Source: Zizania palustris (taxonomy: Eukaryota; Streptophyta; Magnoliopsida; Poales; Poaceae). From it: a DNA stretch of 64,000 nt. The notes below the pieces were generated by a model. The model did no database searches, was not told the DNA's origin, and saw nothing but the letters and a program-made list of their open reading frames with translations. A program made the position numbers and the translations under genes. Numbering within the stretch: the stretch's first letter is position 1; the number at the start of each line of letters is the position of its first letter. The stretch is taken from the NCBI GenBank assembly GCA_019279435.1, contig JAAALK010000082.1:80014989-80078988 (forward strand), in the 5' to 3' direction. Of the stretch, positions 35,669-48,200 are shown in pieces.

Positions 35669-36640
35669 AAGTCTCCGAACTATAAATATGTATCTAATTA
35701 GCTAGATTTAGAGGACACAATCAACCACAACAAACTATTCTTTCGACGCATCGCCACCCTTGGGTTCCTAAGGTTAATCCCGACAGGACTTGGCACTCGA
35801 AAGTTGGCTGCATCATTCCGATCTCCAGCAAAGAGGTCAGCCCTGCCACCCCAAAGGTCACATCTGCTCGGTTTGTATTCTTGTGTTGCATCGTATCAAA
35901 CTATTGAGGCATCGGTCTGGCTAGTGCGATCACTGATTTTATCATTCTGATCTCCGGCGAAGAGGTGAGTCTTGCCACCCCGACGGTCACATTTGCTCGG
36001 TCCGTATTCTTCAAGGCCGCATCATATCGAACTGTTGAGGCATCGTATCTTGGTATATTTACTAGGTCTGAGGCTGCATCATTTTGATCTCTTAGATTGA
36101 CGTGAGCTAGGAATCATAGTTTGAGGCTTCATTGGTTAAGTCTGACATCTCGTTTTATTGTATCTGGTTCATGTTGTATACCATTCACCTAAATAAAGTA
36201 TGTCCGGTGTGTTGAAGGGTTATTGATTTATCATGACTAGCAACTGTCTTGGTTATGTCCAGTCTTACAATTACGGTAATTTGATGGTATGGATACGTTG
36301 TTTGGTATGCCGAGTTTAGTTTCTATCGGAGGGTTATCTTCAATTCTGTTACACTCTATGCATATCTGGTAGGTGCTCATCGACCTTTATGCATAAAGAC
36401 TTCACTTATCAGCCGATGGCGTGCTTAGCCCGATAGCATGGTCATAGTCATCGGCCCTGTGGTCGATCGGCGCGTTTACTCAGGTTTATTCTACTCTCGC
36501 CACTGTCATCGGCTCGGTAGCAGATTGGTGTTGCTACTAATGTTATTTTTTCTTGGTCCTTATCAGTTGGAGGATCAAATTGATTGACACGTTCAGAACT
36601 TTTTTTCTAAGATTATAGGATATGCACTAGAGTTAAACAG
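35669..36640 (+). mobile_element. Y1 3' LTR, right part (right edge uncertain)
   Basis: Sequence after the second AAGTC includes a TATA box (CTATAAATATG, 35681) and a long U-rich leader-like stretch with repeated GATCTCC(A/G)GC(A/G)AAGAGGT segments. These recur at about 35818-35845 and 35940-35970, so a short duplication exists inside the LTR. No clear CA terminus or second target duplication was found; the end at about 36640 is a guess from composition. Confidence 0.45.
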
Positions 36641-38654
36641 ATCTTTCAAGTTACATGTGTAATAAAAAAGACACCAACAACTGCTCTATTATTACCGAGT
36701 AAAGGATTTATAGGCCCCCAGCTAGAAGGGAGATCGAGATCTTCCATCTTAAAAAGCTTAGCTTCCAATCACGAAAATCTGAATATTTTTATGACTAATT
36801 TAGGGTTTGTTCGATTGGTCATAAATTCGGATCTATCGATAGACTGAAATTTATGGCAGGTAAATAAGACCTTAAAAGTACAATATAACTTTAAGGGCAA
36901 AAATGAATGGTACTAGTCATACAGCCATGCCATGCAACGGAACCTTATTATTAATCACAAACATCTATTTAAAGCATGACATCTATTCAAACGTTCTTAG
37001 TAATATTACAATAAAAAGAAGCAATGATTATTCTTGTCTGAAACAAATCATAAATAAAGATTCAATTATCATCAACAAAAACATAAAAGAGATGTTTCCA
37101 TTTCTTATAATGTCTCAACGAAATTATTCAAACCTAGAGCACATTAAAACTAATTATGAATGAGAGCATCTTGAGAATGAGATGTTTTCGTATAGCTCTA
37201 CTTAACATCATTGTAGAACAGACCACACAATAAAAAACTACTAATGCAAAAATATTTTGGTGTAGAATTCACAATGGTGAAGCTATTTATAATGACTCGT
37301 GACTAAGTACATACAAAAACATGTTTACGAATGGTACTGATTTTAGAAAAAGAGAGGAACCATGGTTTATTATCTCCTCTCTTTGTTCCTTTACAAATAA
37401 GCAAGAAACAACAAGCTCATCAAGCCTTTGTTAGTGCCTCAATTAGCACCGTATTATCAACATTCATGTATAAAATAATATGCCAGTAAGATAGCTAAAA
37501 TGCTTCGACAAATGTTGTCATCATACAGAGTATCAATACTAAAAAAACAAAAACAAAATTGTGCAGAAATAGAATAGAGAAGACCGATCTGTTCTACTTC
37601 TAAGTTCTAACCTGACTGACACACAGGGGAAGAGGGAGCTGCATGGTGACTTGTTAGTTCTAGGCAGCTGACTAATTTAGTGGTTTTGAGAAGAGCAGAT
37701 GATAACATGTGTAAGTCTGGCAATTGTGAAAATAGTCATTCCATTTAGGAGCACAATACACTTCTAAAGTTACCGACTTTAATGTATAATCTTTGAAACT
37801 GGCATGATTGTCCTGTATGTGCAGGTCCACTCCACTGCATTTACACATGTATCACTTGTGACCTAAAAATCCAGTTCCAAACATTCAGGCAATTACAAGA
37901 TTATGTTTGCAGCTTCCCAAAATCAGGGTTTATAAGTATAATTTCCACATGGCCATATTTGATCACCATTTACCAAAGACATGTGACTTTCTACATAATT
38001 CTAGGCCAATTGGTAAAGTTGTAGTTCAAATGGTAAGAAATTTTGCAAGAGGAGAATCAGATGTCATATGGATTATACATTGGGTTCTTATTAAATATTG
38101 TGTGGAAAATTTTCCTTTTTTACCTTTCTATACATACCACTCTCTTATCCATCCTTGTCTGATAGGATAATAAAAAATTAAAAACATTTGAAAACAAAGG
38201 AACAATAGGAGTGTCACATGGAGCTGGTAGATTTTGATACCAAGTTTTTTTTGATCCGTAAGCACTTAAATGCCAGTGCAAACATGGTGGTCTTCGCTCA
38301 AATAAAATAGTGATGACTCATGACTATAATAGAAGCAGACTCTATAACATATAGAATTTAAATCAAAAGTATAACTTACATATTCAATTTTAGGAATAAA
38401 GACACTTAAAATAGATCCATACCTTAATGCAGATGATTGCCAGTTAGGAAATTACATGACATATGTCAATCATTCAATACCTTAAAAATCCTTGCTAGCA
38501 AGGGTATAGGATGGAAAAAAGAACTGCAATATCTATATTTTTTTACTTTTTCAATGGATGGAACACAAAATGTTGTAAAGACTGAAGAGGAAATTCACAG
38601 TAATCTAGAGTTCTGGGCAGATATTGTGAAACCAGGGGTATCTAGCTTGGTTTC
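36641..38654. other. AT-rich DNA without recognised gene
   Basis: Two kilobases that match no other part of the window. The frames seen are short (86 codons at 36903-37163, 87 at 37907-38170, 85 at 38437-38694) and lack recognisable motifs. GGGTTTGTTCGATTGG near 36814 resembles the start of some grass DNA transposons, but no partner inverted repeat was found. This is the best candidate in the window for low-copy sequence. Confidence 0.5.
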
Positions 38655-40386
38655 TGAGAAACCAAGGGATGGTTTCGGTGTTTGTGATGAGTGATTGACA
38701 GGCATTTAACCTCTGTTCGAAGGGGTACCTCCGAAGTGGGTTCGGAGGTTGTACTTCCGAAGGGTGTTCGGAGGTTGTACCGCCGAAGGGTGTTCGGAGG
38801 TAGTATCACCGAAGGGTGTTCGGTGGTTTGGTTGCTGCAACTGTTGCAGCGGAGTGTGCGTGTCGGAGGGATCCGACAGTACACGATGACTGGGTGTGTA
38901 CCGAAGGCTTCGGTACTTTGGGCGGTACACCGGAGTGTGTGCCGGAGGTTGTTAACCCGGAGAGGTCTCCGGAGTACTGAATACATTTGTCTGCTTGTCT
39001 GTGGTGCGCAGAGACTTCGGAGGCGACGAACAGGTTCGCGGCAGGTGAACCTGGGTCAAGCGGGAGGCTTCATGCCAGTGGAGCGGGGAGCTCCGTCACG
39101 GTGGCTGCGAAGGGGTCCGGGTCGGTCCTCGGGTCGAGGTGCGCCAGGTGAAGGCAGAGAGTGCGGAGCGTGGCTCCGGCTGAAGGTACTCCGAGACAAA
39201 GTCCTCGGAGGTGAGGCACTTTGAAGGTACTCCGAATGGAGTAACTTCGGAGTTGGATGGTTCAAGTCCTCTGCGGAGGCAAGGTGTTCGAAGTGTGCTC
39301 CGGAGGGAGACATTCGAAGATACCCGACGAAGGTCTCAGAAGTCGAGGCGCATCGAAGGCATGGTCCGGGTGAGGCTCGTCGAGGAGTGTGCTCGGGGAG
39401 AGACACTGCGACGAAGGGCTCATGGAATGCTTCATGCGGAGGCCTTGGACGAAGGAGAGACTTCGAAGGGTGGTACTCCGAAGTTGGGGCTTCGGAGGGA
39501 GGAAGGCTTCGGAGCAAGGCTAGCGCTGTCCCCTCTGCAAAGGCTGACAGAGAAGCCTCCAATAAAGTTGACTACCTTTTGTACCCCTTAGTTCTGTAGA
39601 GACAAAACCAATGTAAACCCTAGGGGTAAAGTAGTCAATTCCTTTGGGTGAACTGTGGGCTATAAATATGGGGGCTCGGTAGGTAACATTTAACACTTTG
39701 AGCATTTACTGTTGAGCTCCTGTAGCCACACACTTCGTTGTATTCATCCAGAGTTCAATTTTATTGTGTTCCTTGTTCAAGCGGCGAAGCCCTGCTTCTG
39801 TGTGCTTTTTGCTTGAGCTCGTGTTACATACCTCGCTAGTTATAGTGCACCGAAGCCTGTCTAGGCAAAGGGTGTTTTGTGCGAAGTGTGTTTTCAGTGT
39901 GCTGTCGCTCTGTGTAACAGGAGGGGAGACCTCGCTGCTTACTAGCGAATCCCTGATCGAAGCCCGTGCTTTTATCGTGTTTGTGACTCTAGCGAAGTCT
40001 GTCAGTGTGCATTTTAGACCTTCGTGTACGAAGCCCAGCGCCAGTTGCTGCTGTCAAGTACTTGGTCGAAGTCCTCAGTAGGGTGTCCACTCTTGCGAAG
40101 GGTGAAGTGCGAAGCCTGCTCGAAGCACCCTGTGTGCGGAGCCTGCACTGACTTAGCAGAGTAGATTTTCGAGGGTTGTAAGTGGAGCGAAGTCTTCTTG
40201 GCTTCGAACTTTTGCTCCTGCGAAGCCTGTGTTCGGAGCTGTTGAAGCACCTCCGAACCAGATCTTCGAAGGTAGTGTTCGAAGCCTGTTCCGCAGAAGA
40301 CAGAACTAAAACCGAAGGCTAGTTTTTAGCCCGAAATTTTAAAAGCTCCCATTCACCCCCCTCTGGTCGCCGTTTCTGGTCCAACA
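38655..40386 (+). mobile_element. CopC 5' LTR (1.73 kb, copia)
   Basis: Starts TGAGAAACCAAGGGATGG and ends GGTCCAACA before an initiator-Met PBS. The CopB LTR (61108-63313) has the same ends and same-order blocks. TATA box GGGCTATAAATATGGGG near 39658. It contains imperfect tandem repeats near its start (38717-38830). Putative left target copy GTTTC (38650-38654) cannot be checked because the element's 3' end is lost. Confidence 0.8.
38717..38830 (+). repeat. Imperfect tandem repeat in CopC LTR
   Basis: Four to five units of about 27 bp built on CCGAAGGGTGTTCGGAGGT(T/A)GTA. The CopB LTR has only a reduced version at the equivalent place, so the array has changed copy number between elements. 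Confidence 0.75.
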
Positions 40387-40388
40387 AT

Positions 40389-40400
40389 TGGTATCAGAGC
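40389..40400 (+). other. CopC primer binding site
   Basis: TGGTATCAGAGC, complementary to the initiator-Met tRNA end, two bases after the LTR. Confidence 0.85.
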
Positions 40401-40450
40401 AGGTTAAGATCACCAGTTGACTTTAACCGGTTTTGTGATCTGTTGGCGAC

Positions 40451-40603
40451 ATGGATAGAGGCAGTAAAATTCCTCTGTTCGATGGGACAGATTTTGCATA
40501 CTGGAAGGTTCGCATGGAGGCTTACTTGTTAAGCCAAGGAAATGCAATTTGGGAGATTGTGGATTCACAATACTCCATCCCTGATACTCGCACTACTCAG
40601 ATG
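40451..40603 (+). pseudogene. CopC gag, N-terminal fragment
   Basis: Opens MDRGSKIPLFDGTDFAYWKVRMEAYLLSQG, the start typical of copia gag polyproteins (DUF4219/UBN2-type). After about 51 codons (IPDTRTTQ) it stops matching CopB and joins the minus-strand pol of T3 at about 40604. The rest of CopC is missing. Confidence 0.8.
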
Positions 40604-42100
40604 TCGGGAGGCGTAGGATATCACCTTCCCATCTTGCATCAAAACACATCCCCATCTTTGGCCAGAACCGTCGCAGTAGACGTGGAAGTCTTTCTGGATG
40701 TCTGGCAGGGTCAGAATAGGGGCTGACATGAGCTTCTTCTTGAGGGTTTGGAAGCTTTCTTCACAATCCGGGGTCCATTCAAACTTCACTTCCTTCTGCA
40801 ACAGCCTGGTCATGGGCTTGGCGATCTTCGAGAAATTCTCGATGAACCGGTGGTAGTATCCGGCCAATCCGAGAAAACTCCGGATCTCGGTCACGGTCGT
40901 GGGCTGCAACCAGTTGGTTACTGCTTCCACGGTGGTCGGGTCTACTGCTATTCCTCCGGCAGATATAACATGTCTGAGGAACTTCACCTCTGATGACCAA
41001 AAGTCGCACTTGCTGTATTTGACGTATAGTTGCTATTCCCTAAGCTTTCCGAGGGTCAGGCGGAGGTGGGTTTCATGCTCTTCCTTGGTCTTGGAGTAGA
41101 CGAGGATATCGTCGATGAATACCACGATGAACTTATCCAAGAACTCCATGAATACATTGTTCATCATGTTCATGAAAAAGGCTGGGGCATTCGTGAGTCC
41201 GAACGACATCACAATATACTCATAGAGTCCATAGCGGGAGGTGAAGGCCGTCTTGGGTATGTCCTCTTCTCTAATCCTCAATTGGTGATAACCTGACCTG
41301 AGGTCAATCTTGGAAAACACCGAGGGTCCTTTCAGTTGATCGAACAGGTCATCGATCCGAGGTAATGGGTACTTGTTCTTGATGGTTACGTCGTTCAAGG
41401 CTCTATAGTCCACGCACATCCTCTTGGTCTTGTCCTTTTTCATAGCAAAGATGACCGGTGCACCCCAGGGTGAGGTACTCGGTCGGATGTATCCCTTCTG
41501 CTCCAGGTCTTCGATGTTGGTCTTGACCTTGGCTAATTCATTGGCGGCCATCCGGTATGGGCGCTTGGAGATTGGAGTGGTCCCGGGGACAAGTTCGATC
41601 CTGAATTCGATGTCCCGCTTGGGAGGCATTCCTGGTAGGTCCTCTGGGAAGACGTCCATAAACTCCTTGATGATGGGCACTTCTTCAAGAGCTAGAGAGT
41701 GAAGAGATGCTTCAGGGGGTTTGCGGCTGGTCATCCGAAAAATGACGGCTTCACCTTCGGGGTTGGTCATGGATACGGACTTGTTGGCACAGTCGATTAC
41801 TCCCTTGTGCTTCATCAACCAATCCATCCCTAGGATGAGGTCGACTCCGGTGCATTTTATGAGGACTGGCTCGGCTCGGAACAATACTCCTCGTATCTCT
41901 ATCTTAACCTTAGGACTGTATAGGTGGGCTAAGGTTTTGTTTCCTGGAGTGGCAATCATCATGGGGACGGATAGAGGGAGTACGTCCAAGTTGTGGATTT
42001 TCACAAAATCTTCCGAGATGAAAGAATGTGTTGCTCCAGAGTCAAATAAAATCATAGCTGGTACGAAATTTGCGGTAAACGTAACGAGCACGACTTGGGA
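40604..42100 (-). pseudogene. T3 protease, reverse transcriptase, RNase H start
   Basis: The protease active site ILFDSGATHSFI is near 42040. The linker is followed by RT: KGYIRPSTSPWGAPVIF, NKYPLPRIDDLFDQL, FSKIDLRSGYHQLRI and an intact catalytic box FIVVFIDDILVYSK. RT ends EVKFLRHVISAGGIAVDP, and RNase H begins (FHVYCDGSGQRWGCVLMQDGKVISYASR). Defects: a TAG at 41033-41035 and a one-base deletion near 42100 that separates it from gag (CCCAAGTCGTG where one more C is expected). It ends at 40604, fused to CopC. Compared with T1, the RT metal-binding Asp pair is preserved. Confidence 0.85.
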
Positions 42101-43125
42101 GCCTCCTGAGCTTCCTCCGCGGTGATGTGGTTAACGCGGGCACGAATCGCTTGGTTGGGTGCCGCGCCTTGGGGCTGCTTGGGGTGAGGACACTGGTGCG
42201 AATAGTGCCCTTCCTTCCGACAGTTGAAGCAGACGACCAGCCTCCCTTGGCGATCCTTCAAGATCGGGGCCTTGGCGGTGGGCATCGGCTGAGCGGCCGG
42301 AGCAGGTGGAGCGGGGCGGGGATGCCCAGCGTTGGATCCACTGGCGGAGTGGGGTGGCCTTTAGGCAGGCCGAGGATGGTAGGCGGGCGCTGGTGGGGGA
42401 GGGACAAAGCGAGGCCCCTGGGAGTTTGCCTGTTGATGCTTGAAGGCGATCATCTTCCTCTTCTTGAGGTCCACCTTATTTTGCTCAGTCTCCTGGATGA
42501 GCGCTTTATTCACCAACCATTGAAAGTCGGCGTAATCGGTGGCGACGAGCTGGATGGACAGCTCATCCTTAAGTCCCCAGAGGAACTTAGCCTGGCGGAG
42601 GGCGTCGGTCCGCACCTCTTCTGTCGCATAGCGTGCCAGACGGTTGAATTCATGGAGATACTCCATGATGGTCCGGTTGCCCTGATGCAGGTCGCGGAAC
42701 TCCTGCTGCTTCATCGCGATGACTCCGGCAGGGACGTGGGCGGCACGGAAGGCGATGGTGAATTCCGCCCATGTCACCACGTGGTCCTCAGGCTGGGACT
42801 CACGGTAGTTGTCCCACCATTCAGCGTCGGGACCCTGGAGCTGGTGAGTGGCGAAGGCCACTCGCTCCCGGTCGGTGCAGGGAAGGAGGTCCAGCTTCTT
42901 CCCAATGGTGCGGAGCCAATCTCCGACCTTCATGGGGTTGGTGGTGCTAGAGAAGATGGGCGGGCGCACGCACAGAAATTCCAAGAGTTGGGGAGCGGGC
43001 GCGGGTGCTGGCGCACGAGGGGCAGGCTCCCCATTTTGCAGACAGTCCAACTGAGCTTGTTGGTGCTGCATTTGAGTTAGAAGGGCGGCGATTAGTTGGT
43101 TCTGGTTCGCCATCATCTCTGCCAA
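42052..43125 (-). pseudogene. T3 gag with zinc knuckle
   Basis: Capsid and nucleocapsid protein. The start at 43125 (MAEMMANQNQLIAAL) precedes a retrotransposon gag core: PPIFSSTTNPMKVGDWLRTI, GPDAEWWDNYRE, FRAAHVPAGVIAMKQQEF, TIMEYLHEFNRLARYA and FLWGLKDELSIQLV. A TAA at 42361 interrupts it, and in the same frame a CCHC knuckle CFNCRKEGHYSHQCP follows (about 42190-42235). It then leads into protease after a frameshift. Motifs match Tekay/RIRE3-type elements. Confidence 0.85.
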
Positions 43126-43460
43126 GGTGGGATGGTTGGTGGATGGCGACCCAGACTGTCATGGGCCCGTTGCACCCCAGTTGGGTACAACACCCTCGGG
43201 CGCGTCACGGCTTCCTCCTTCTTCGTTGTTGGAGCCGGTGTTCTGGTGGTCGGCCATCTTCTGAACATACGACGTTTGAAGGCAAAAAGATGATGAATTA
43301 ACAATATAATTAAAAATAGCTCATAAGGCTCAAGCACATATGTCAACGAAGTGGTAAAAATTGTTCATTACAATCAAGCTCTTATTCTACCCACAACACA
43401 ACTCATTGTAGATAGCACCACATACAAAAATTATTTTATCGGAAAAGCGGTATCTAGCGC

Positions 43461-44228
43461 CTACTCGCCACCGGAGGCGGTCTCCGTGCTCTCGGAACCA
43501 CGAGTACGTGGCTCCTGAGGGACGGTGGGCTCGAGAAAATTCTCGATGATCGGGTCGGAGACGAGGCCGGGGCGTGGTGCAGGGACACTGGTGGTGGATG
43601 GTCCGGCGGTGGAGGGATGTGGCGGGATCCTCTTGGGGCGAGGGGCGGGCTCACGGATGGGCTTCCTCTTCCTCGGGAGGAGGGGAACCATCTCCACGAT
43701 GTCCTTCTACAGCTGCATGATCTTGCGATGTAGCTCGCCATTCTGCTGGATTAAGTTCTTCATCTCCTCACGAAGAAACTCAACCGCCTCATGGTGCTCG
43801 TCGGCGTCAAGCACTGCCTCAGTATGGAGGTCGTCCATAGCCTGAAGAAGACACGAGTGCCGGGCCATGATCGGATCATGAACGGAGTGAATTCCGATGT
43901 AGATACTACGGTGGGCGCCGGGAGTGCGCTTCGGCACAAGCCGGAAAGACGAGTTTTGAAGACGATCATCATAGATCATCCTCAACCCCATAAGGGCCTG
44001 GAGGGAAACTTGTTGGCACGCGACGTCGAAAGTCGGGCCCCCAAGTGCGGTGGTGTAGGGTGGCAGGTGCTCCCCGGAGCCGTGGACGGTGAGGGAGACG
44101 TCGCAAGGTCCGACGAACTCTTCCATGTATACTCCTTGGAATTCGGGTTCGAAGAGGAACCCAAGGAAGGTGAGCATCATGCGGAGCTCCCTGACGAAGC
44201 CCTCAATGTGGCGGCAGTAGCTGTGCAC
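43461..44228 (-). pseudogene. T3 orf0 between PBS and gag
   Basis: A 255-codon minus-strand frame upstream of gag with one in-frame TAG at 43707-43709. Visible blocks: FVRELRMMLTFLGFLFEPEFQGVYMEEF, FDVACQQVSLQALMGLRMIYDD, a helical acidic stretch (HHEAVEFLREEMKNLIQQNGEL) and a basic proline-rich tail (LPRKRKPIREPAPRPKRIPP). Rice RIRE3/RIRE8-type elements are known, as far as I recall, for an extra ORF in this place. Function is unknown. No motif for an enzyme is seen. The intact frame on the gag side argues it was translated until recently. Confidence 0.65.
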
Positions 44229-44357
44229 TTGGTAGACAGGTATCTACAAAACAGCAAGTTGAAGAAAAGTGAGGAGAGGAACAAAGTTTATAAAGTAGGT
44301 TTTCGAGAAATAATTTTCTGTGGCTATTGGCTAGGCGGGTCTGTTTGGCTTCCTACA

Positions 44358-44378
44358 GTCAAGTCGGCTCTGATACCA
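44358..44378 (-). other. T3 primer binding site
   Basis: Minus strand TGGTATCAGAGCCGACTTGA, three bases from the LTR end (GGGCGCAACA). Initiator-Met type. Confidence 0.85.
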
Positions 44379-44381
44379 TCT

Positions 44382-45298
44382 TGTTGCGCCCCGATTTACC
44401 GAAATCGGAACATTATTGAATTTCATAAGAAAAACAATAATACAAGAGGTTCATCATGCAACAATCGTACATACGATAGTATTCATGGTACGCAGACCAT
44501 ATTTATTACATCAGAGTTAAATAAAAACAATAATAAAGTAAATTGCATGACGAACGCCTTCTTCAAGATCTTTCCGCTTGACTGGGTTGCTACTCCAGAC
44601 CGTCTTCATAGTAGGCATCCTCTGAGGTGTTCAACAGGTATGAGTACAAAAAGTACTCAACAAGCCACCGAAAATGCAGGTAATAATTCAAGGTAATAAC
44701 AAAAGAAGGATAATTGGCTAAAAGTGCGGAAAAGTACATTTTCAGTTATTGCGGTTAATGTAGTCAAGTTTTATCATGAGGAAAGTAAACATGAACAATA
44801 ATAACATCATCTAACTCGAGGAGTACGTTTTACCTCCTCGCACAATAGTCCTTACATGTCAAACCATCATGCACATACATATTCAAAGTAATCTAACTGT
44901 GGGATGTCACACAACCCGCCCTTGACCATGGGCTCGGCTTTTCGAAAAGATTTATGACTCTGATCAGAGATGTACTACTGTACCCACAAGGCACGCACTC
45001 ATCCCAAACACCAAAGTGTAACGAGATGACCCATACCATGGGAACTCGTGCCAAAACCTCAGCATGAAATGCTCCAAGCGATAATCACCCGCTCTAGGTT
45101 TCGCCGGCGCGCCGGGCCGCATCCCGGCTAACGTCGCACCCCCTTTTGCGCCACATTGGTACAAGCCATTCGCAGGTGCTGCTTGACCCATCTCCAAATG
45201 GTGGCCTTGGTTTGGAACACTCCATACCTTAGTTAGGACTTACCCATTAGACTTGTGGTTAGTACGGAAGTGTATTGCAACGGATCCCGCAGACCGGT
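44382..45298 (-). mobile_element. T3 5' LTR, left part
   Basis: Plus strand starts TGTTGCGCCCCGATTTACC. The sequence follows the same block order as T1/T2 LTRs (GATGAACG...CTACTC(T/C)AGACC, TTTTCGAAAAGA, GACTTGTGGTTAGTACGGAAG). It ends CCGGT (45294-45298), the target of the inserted solo LTR. Confidence 0.85.
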
Positions 45299-48200
45299 TG
45301 TCGCACCCCGATTTAATAAATCAGGACTTTATTGAAATTCCATTGAAAATCAATAAAACAAGACGTTCATCAAGCGACCACGTACAATACGGGCAATCAT
45401 TCACGGTTCGTAGACCGCATTAATACAAAAGTGAATGAAAGTGAAGAGAAACTAATAAAATCAAGGGTCCTAGATGAACGCCTCCTTCCAGTCTCGCCTT
45501 GACTGGGTCGCTACTCCAGACCTTCATCCTCCTCGTAGTAGACGGGCTCTGATGGTGTAAGTCAACGGGCTGAGTACAGATGTACTCAGCAAGCCACCGA
45601 ATGCAAATATAATGCAAGATAATAACAAGGGAGATAGTGGCTAGTTTTGCGGAAGCAGCATATTTGTAAAGCATTAAATGTGAGCAATTTATTAGTACGG
45701 AAAAGTAAACATGTGAATGCATCATCATCTTCTAACTCGAGGAGTATGTTTTACCTCCCCGCACAATAGTCCTTACATGCCATGAATAACTCATCCATTC
45801 AAACAATTGAAAACTAACTGCGAGTAGTCACACAACCCGCCCTTGACCGTGGGCTCGGCTTTTCGAAAAGATTGAATTACTCTGATCAGAGATGTACCAC
45901 TGTACCCACAAGGCACGCACTCATCACTTACACCAAAGTGTAACGAGATGACCCATTTCACGGGAACTCGTGCCAAATCCTTCCATATGGTCTCCCCCGA
46001 CTCAACAGCACCCTCTTATAGGTTTCGTACCATGTCTCGCCATGTCGAGTTTCCACAATACCCCCCCTTGAGCCATCGTCGGTACAAGGCACCCTGAGGG
46101 CTAGCCCCTTGCCCCCTCCACTATGGTGCCGTGAGACGGAGTGTTCCACACTTCCAGTTAGGACTTACCCATTAGACTTGTGGTTGGTACGGAAGTGCTT
46201 TGCAACAGATCCCGCAGACCGGTCCTTATAGTGCCCCGAGTGCGACCAACCAGTTTCCGAGCTTGCACCCGGAACCCACCATACTTATAACATACCTAAC
46301 TCCAACAGAGTCCAGAGACAAGAATAACGGGGTATTTCATATACCAGAATCCATCTAATCTATGACTCGTTTCTTTTATCCTATAGCAGTGGTGCCGGTA
46401 CATTGGGAACTAGCTAATATAATATTTGTAGAGTGACAAGGAGTTAAGGCTCAATAAGCATGGCTTGGGTTTGCACTCAAGGACGGGGATCTAATAAATA
46501 TAAGTGTAAGGCTTGATCTTTGACTAATGCAATATTAACCTAAGAGTTATAGCGATAATTTATTAAATCATGGGCTCAATAATGATCAACTGTTTCCACA
46601 GAGGTGGTCGATGACTTGCCTTGATCCGCGAATGGTGAAGGTGGAACCTCGGGGTAAGACTCGGGATCTTTGACGACGTTGTAGTCTTCTCGATACGGAA
46701 AATAAATAAAACATTCAATAAACAATCCAAAACAAATCAATCATACTAACATACATGTTTTTGTTGGATTAAGTAAGGGAGATGGAGTCTTAAAGTTTAG
46801 GGAGTTGTTACTTAAATATTTAAGATTGATTCCTAATGAGATTTCTGAATTTATGACTTGATGTAATTTATTTTCCTAGGGGTTTTTATTTCCCCTTTTT
46901 AGTGATGAACTAAAAAGGTATATAATAACATTATTACTGTATTAAAAATAGTGAACTCAAGTTGTTAGGTTTTCTGAAGTTATTATATAAGTTGTCATGA
47001 CATTTATAAAGTGTTTAACTTCTATTATATGAATTACTTAATTATCCTACAAGGGCTTTTGCAATATTAATTTCTAGATTAAAGTGGGCAAAGTGAACAT
47101 GTTATTTTTGTTGCATTAAAACTGTGGAATAAATTCATTAAGTCCTCTGAATTTATTGTATAAGTATTCATGATATTTTTGTAAAGGGTTGCATTTTTAT
47201 TATATGAGTTAATCATTTATTTTAAAGGGCCTTGGAAATGTTATTTAATAAAATGAAAGGGGCAAAATGAATCATTATATTTTTATTGGCTTATAAACAG
47301 TGTAATGGAGTCATTGTGTCCCCAAAAATTAATATATATATTTTTAAGGATTTTTCTGGATTATTTAAATGTAATATGATTTAAATCCTAAAGGGGACTT
47401 TTCTTTATTATTTAATAATATTATTATGTGCCAAATAAACATATTGTTTTTATTGTATAAAAGTGTAGAGAGTAAAAAGACAAATTTTCCAGAATTAAAA
47501 TGGTGAATTTTGGAGTTAATTTGAGCAAGATATGAATTTTTAATGTTTAAAGTATTTTTCTGAATTTTATTTTAAACAGAAATCAGGCGGGGGTCCATGG
47601 TGAGCCAGGTCCACCATGGACCCACGCACTATGCGCGTGGGCCGACCGGATCTGGACCGTCCGATCCAGATCGGGCGTCCAGAAGCAAGGCGGGGTGTTT
47701 AAGTTACAGCGGACGGCCCAGATGGGTCCGTACCGCTTTGACTGGACCAACGTCCAGGATTAAACCCCCCTGAGGGTTTAATCTGGACCGCCCAGATCTG
47801 ATCGGAGGGCTCTGAGCCCATCCGACACGGCACGCTGAAGGGGGAAAATACCCCCGTCTTCTCTAGCTCCGGCGACACGACGGCGGGGGATACCGGCGAC
47901 ATCATCGGCTAACCGGTCGGGATAAGGTCGAAAATGGAAAGAGGAGGTTGTGAGGAGCTTAGGCGTACCGGTGGTGGTGGAAAAAGGGGACCAGCGACGA
48001 CCGACGACGAGGAGAGGGCGGCGGGGTCCTTCGGGCTCGACGGCGGCGGCGATATCTGGTGGTTATCCGGCCTAACAGAGGCGATGCCGAGGTAGAGGAG
48101 GTGGAGGGGATTCCGACGGTGGCTATCACGAGGGCGGCGGTGGTCCGGAGCGCCGGTGAGGGGCTGCCGGAGGGGAAACAGGGGAAAACCCTAAAAGGAG

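Noticed and set aside
36805..37170. Possible MITE starting GGGTTTGTTCGATTGG
   Set aside because: No matching terminal inverted repeat or flanking target duplication could be found within 400 bp.
38437..38694. 85-codon frame (MPVRKLHDICQSF...) as a gene exon
   Set aside because: No recognised domain; the frame runs into the CopC LTR and there is no clear splice site; left as unexplained.
38691..39591. Frames of 126-177 codons in the CopC LTR on both strands
   Set aside because: Within an LTR and made of the CCGAAGG repeat read in several frames.
42127..43080. 317-codon plus-strand frame
   Set aside because: Exact antisense of T3 gag; the gag motifs on the minus strand explain the open frame.
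43791..44696. 301-codon plus-strand frame
   Set aside because: Antisense of orf0 that runs through the PBS into the LTR; it has no domain.
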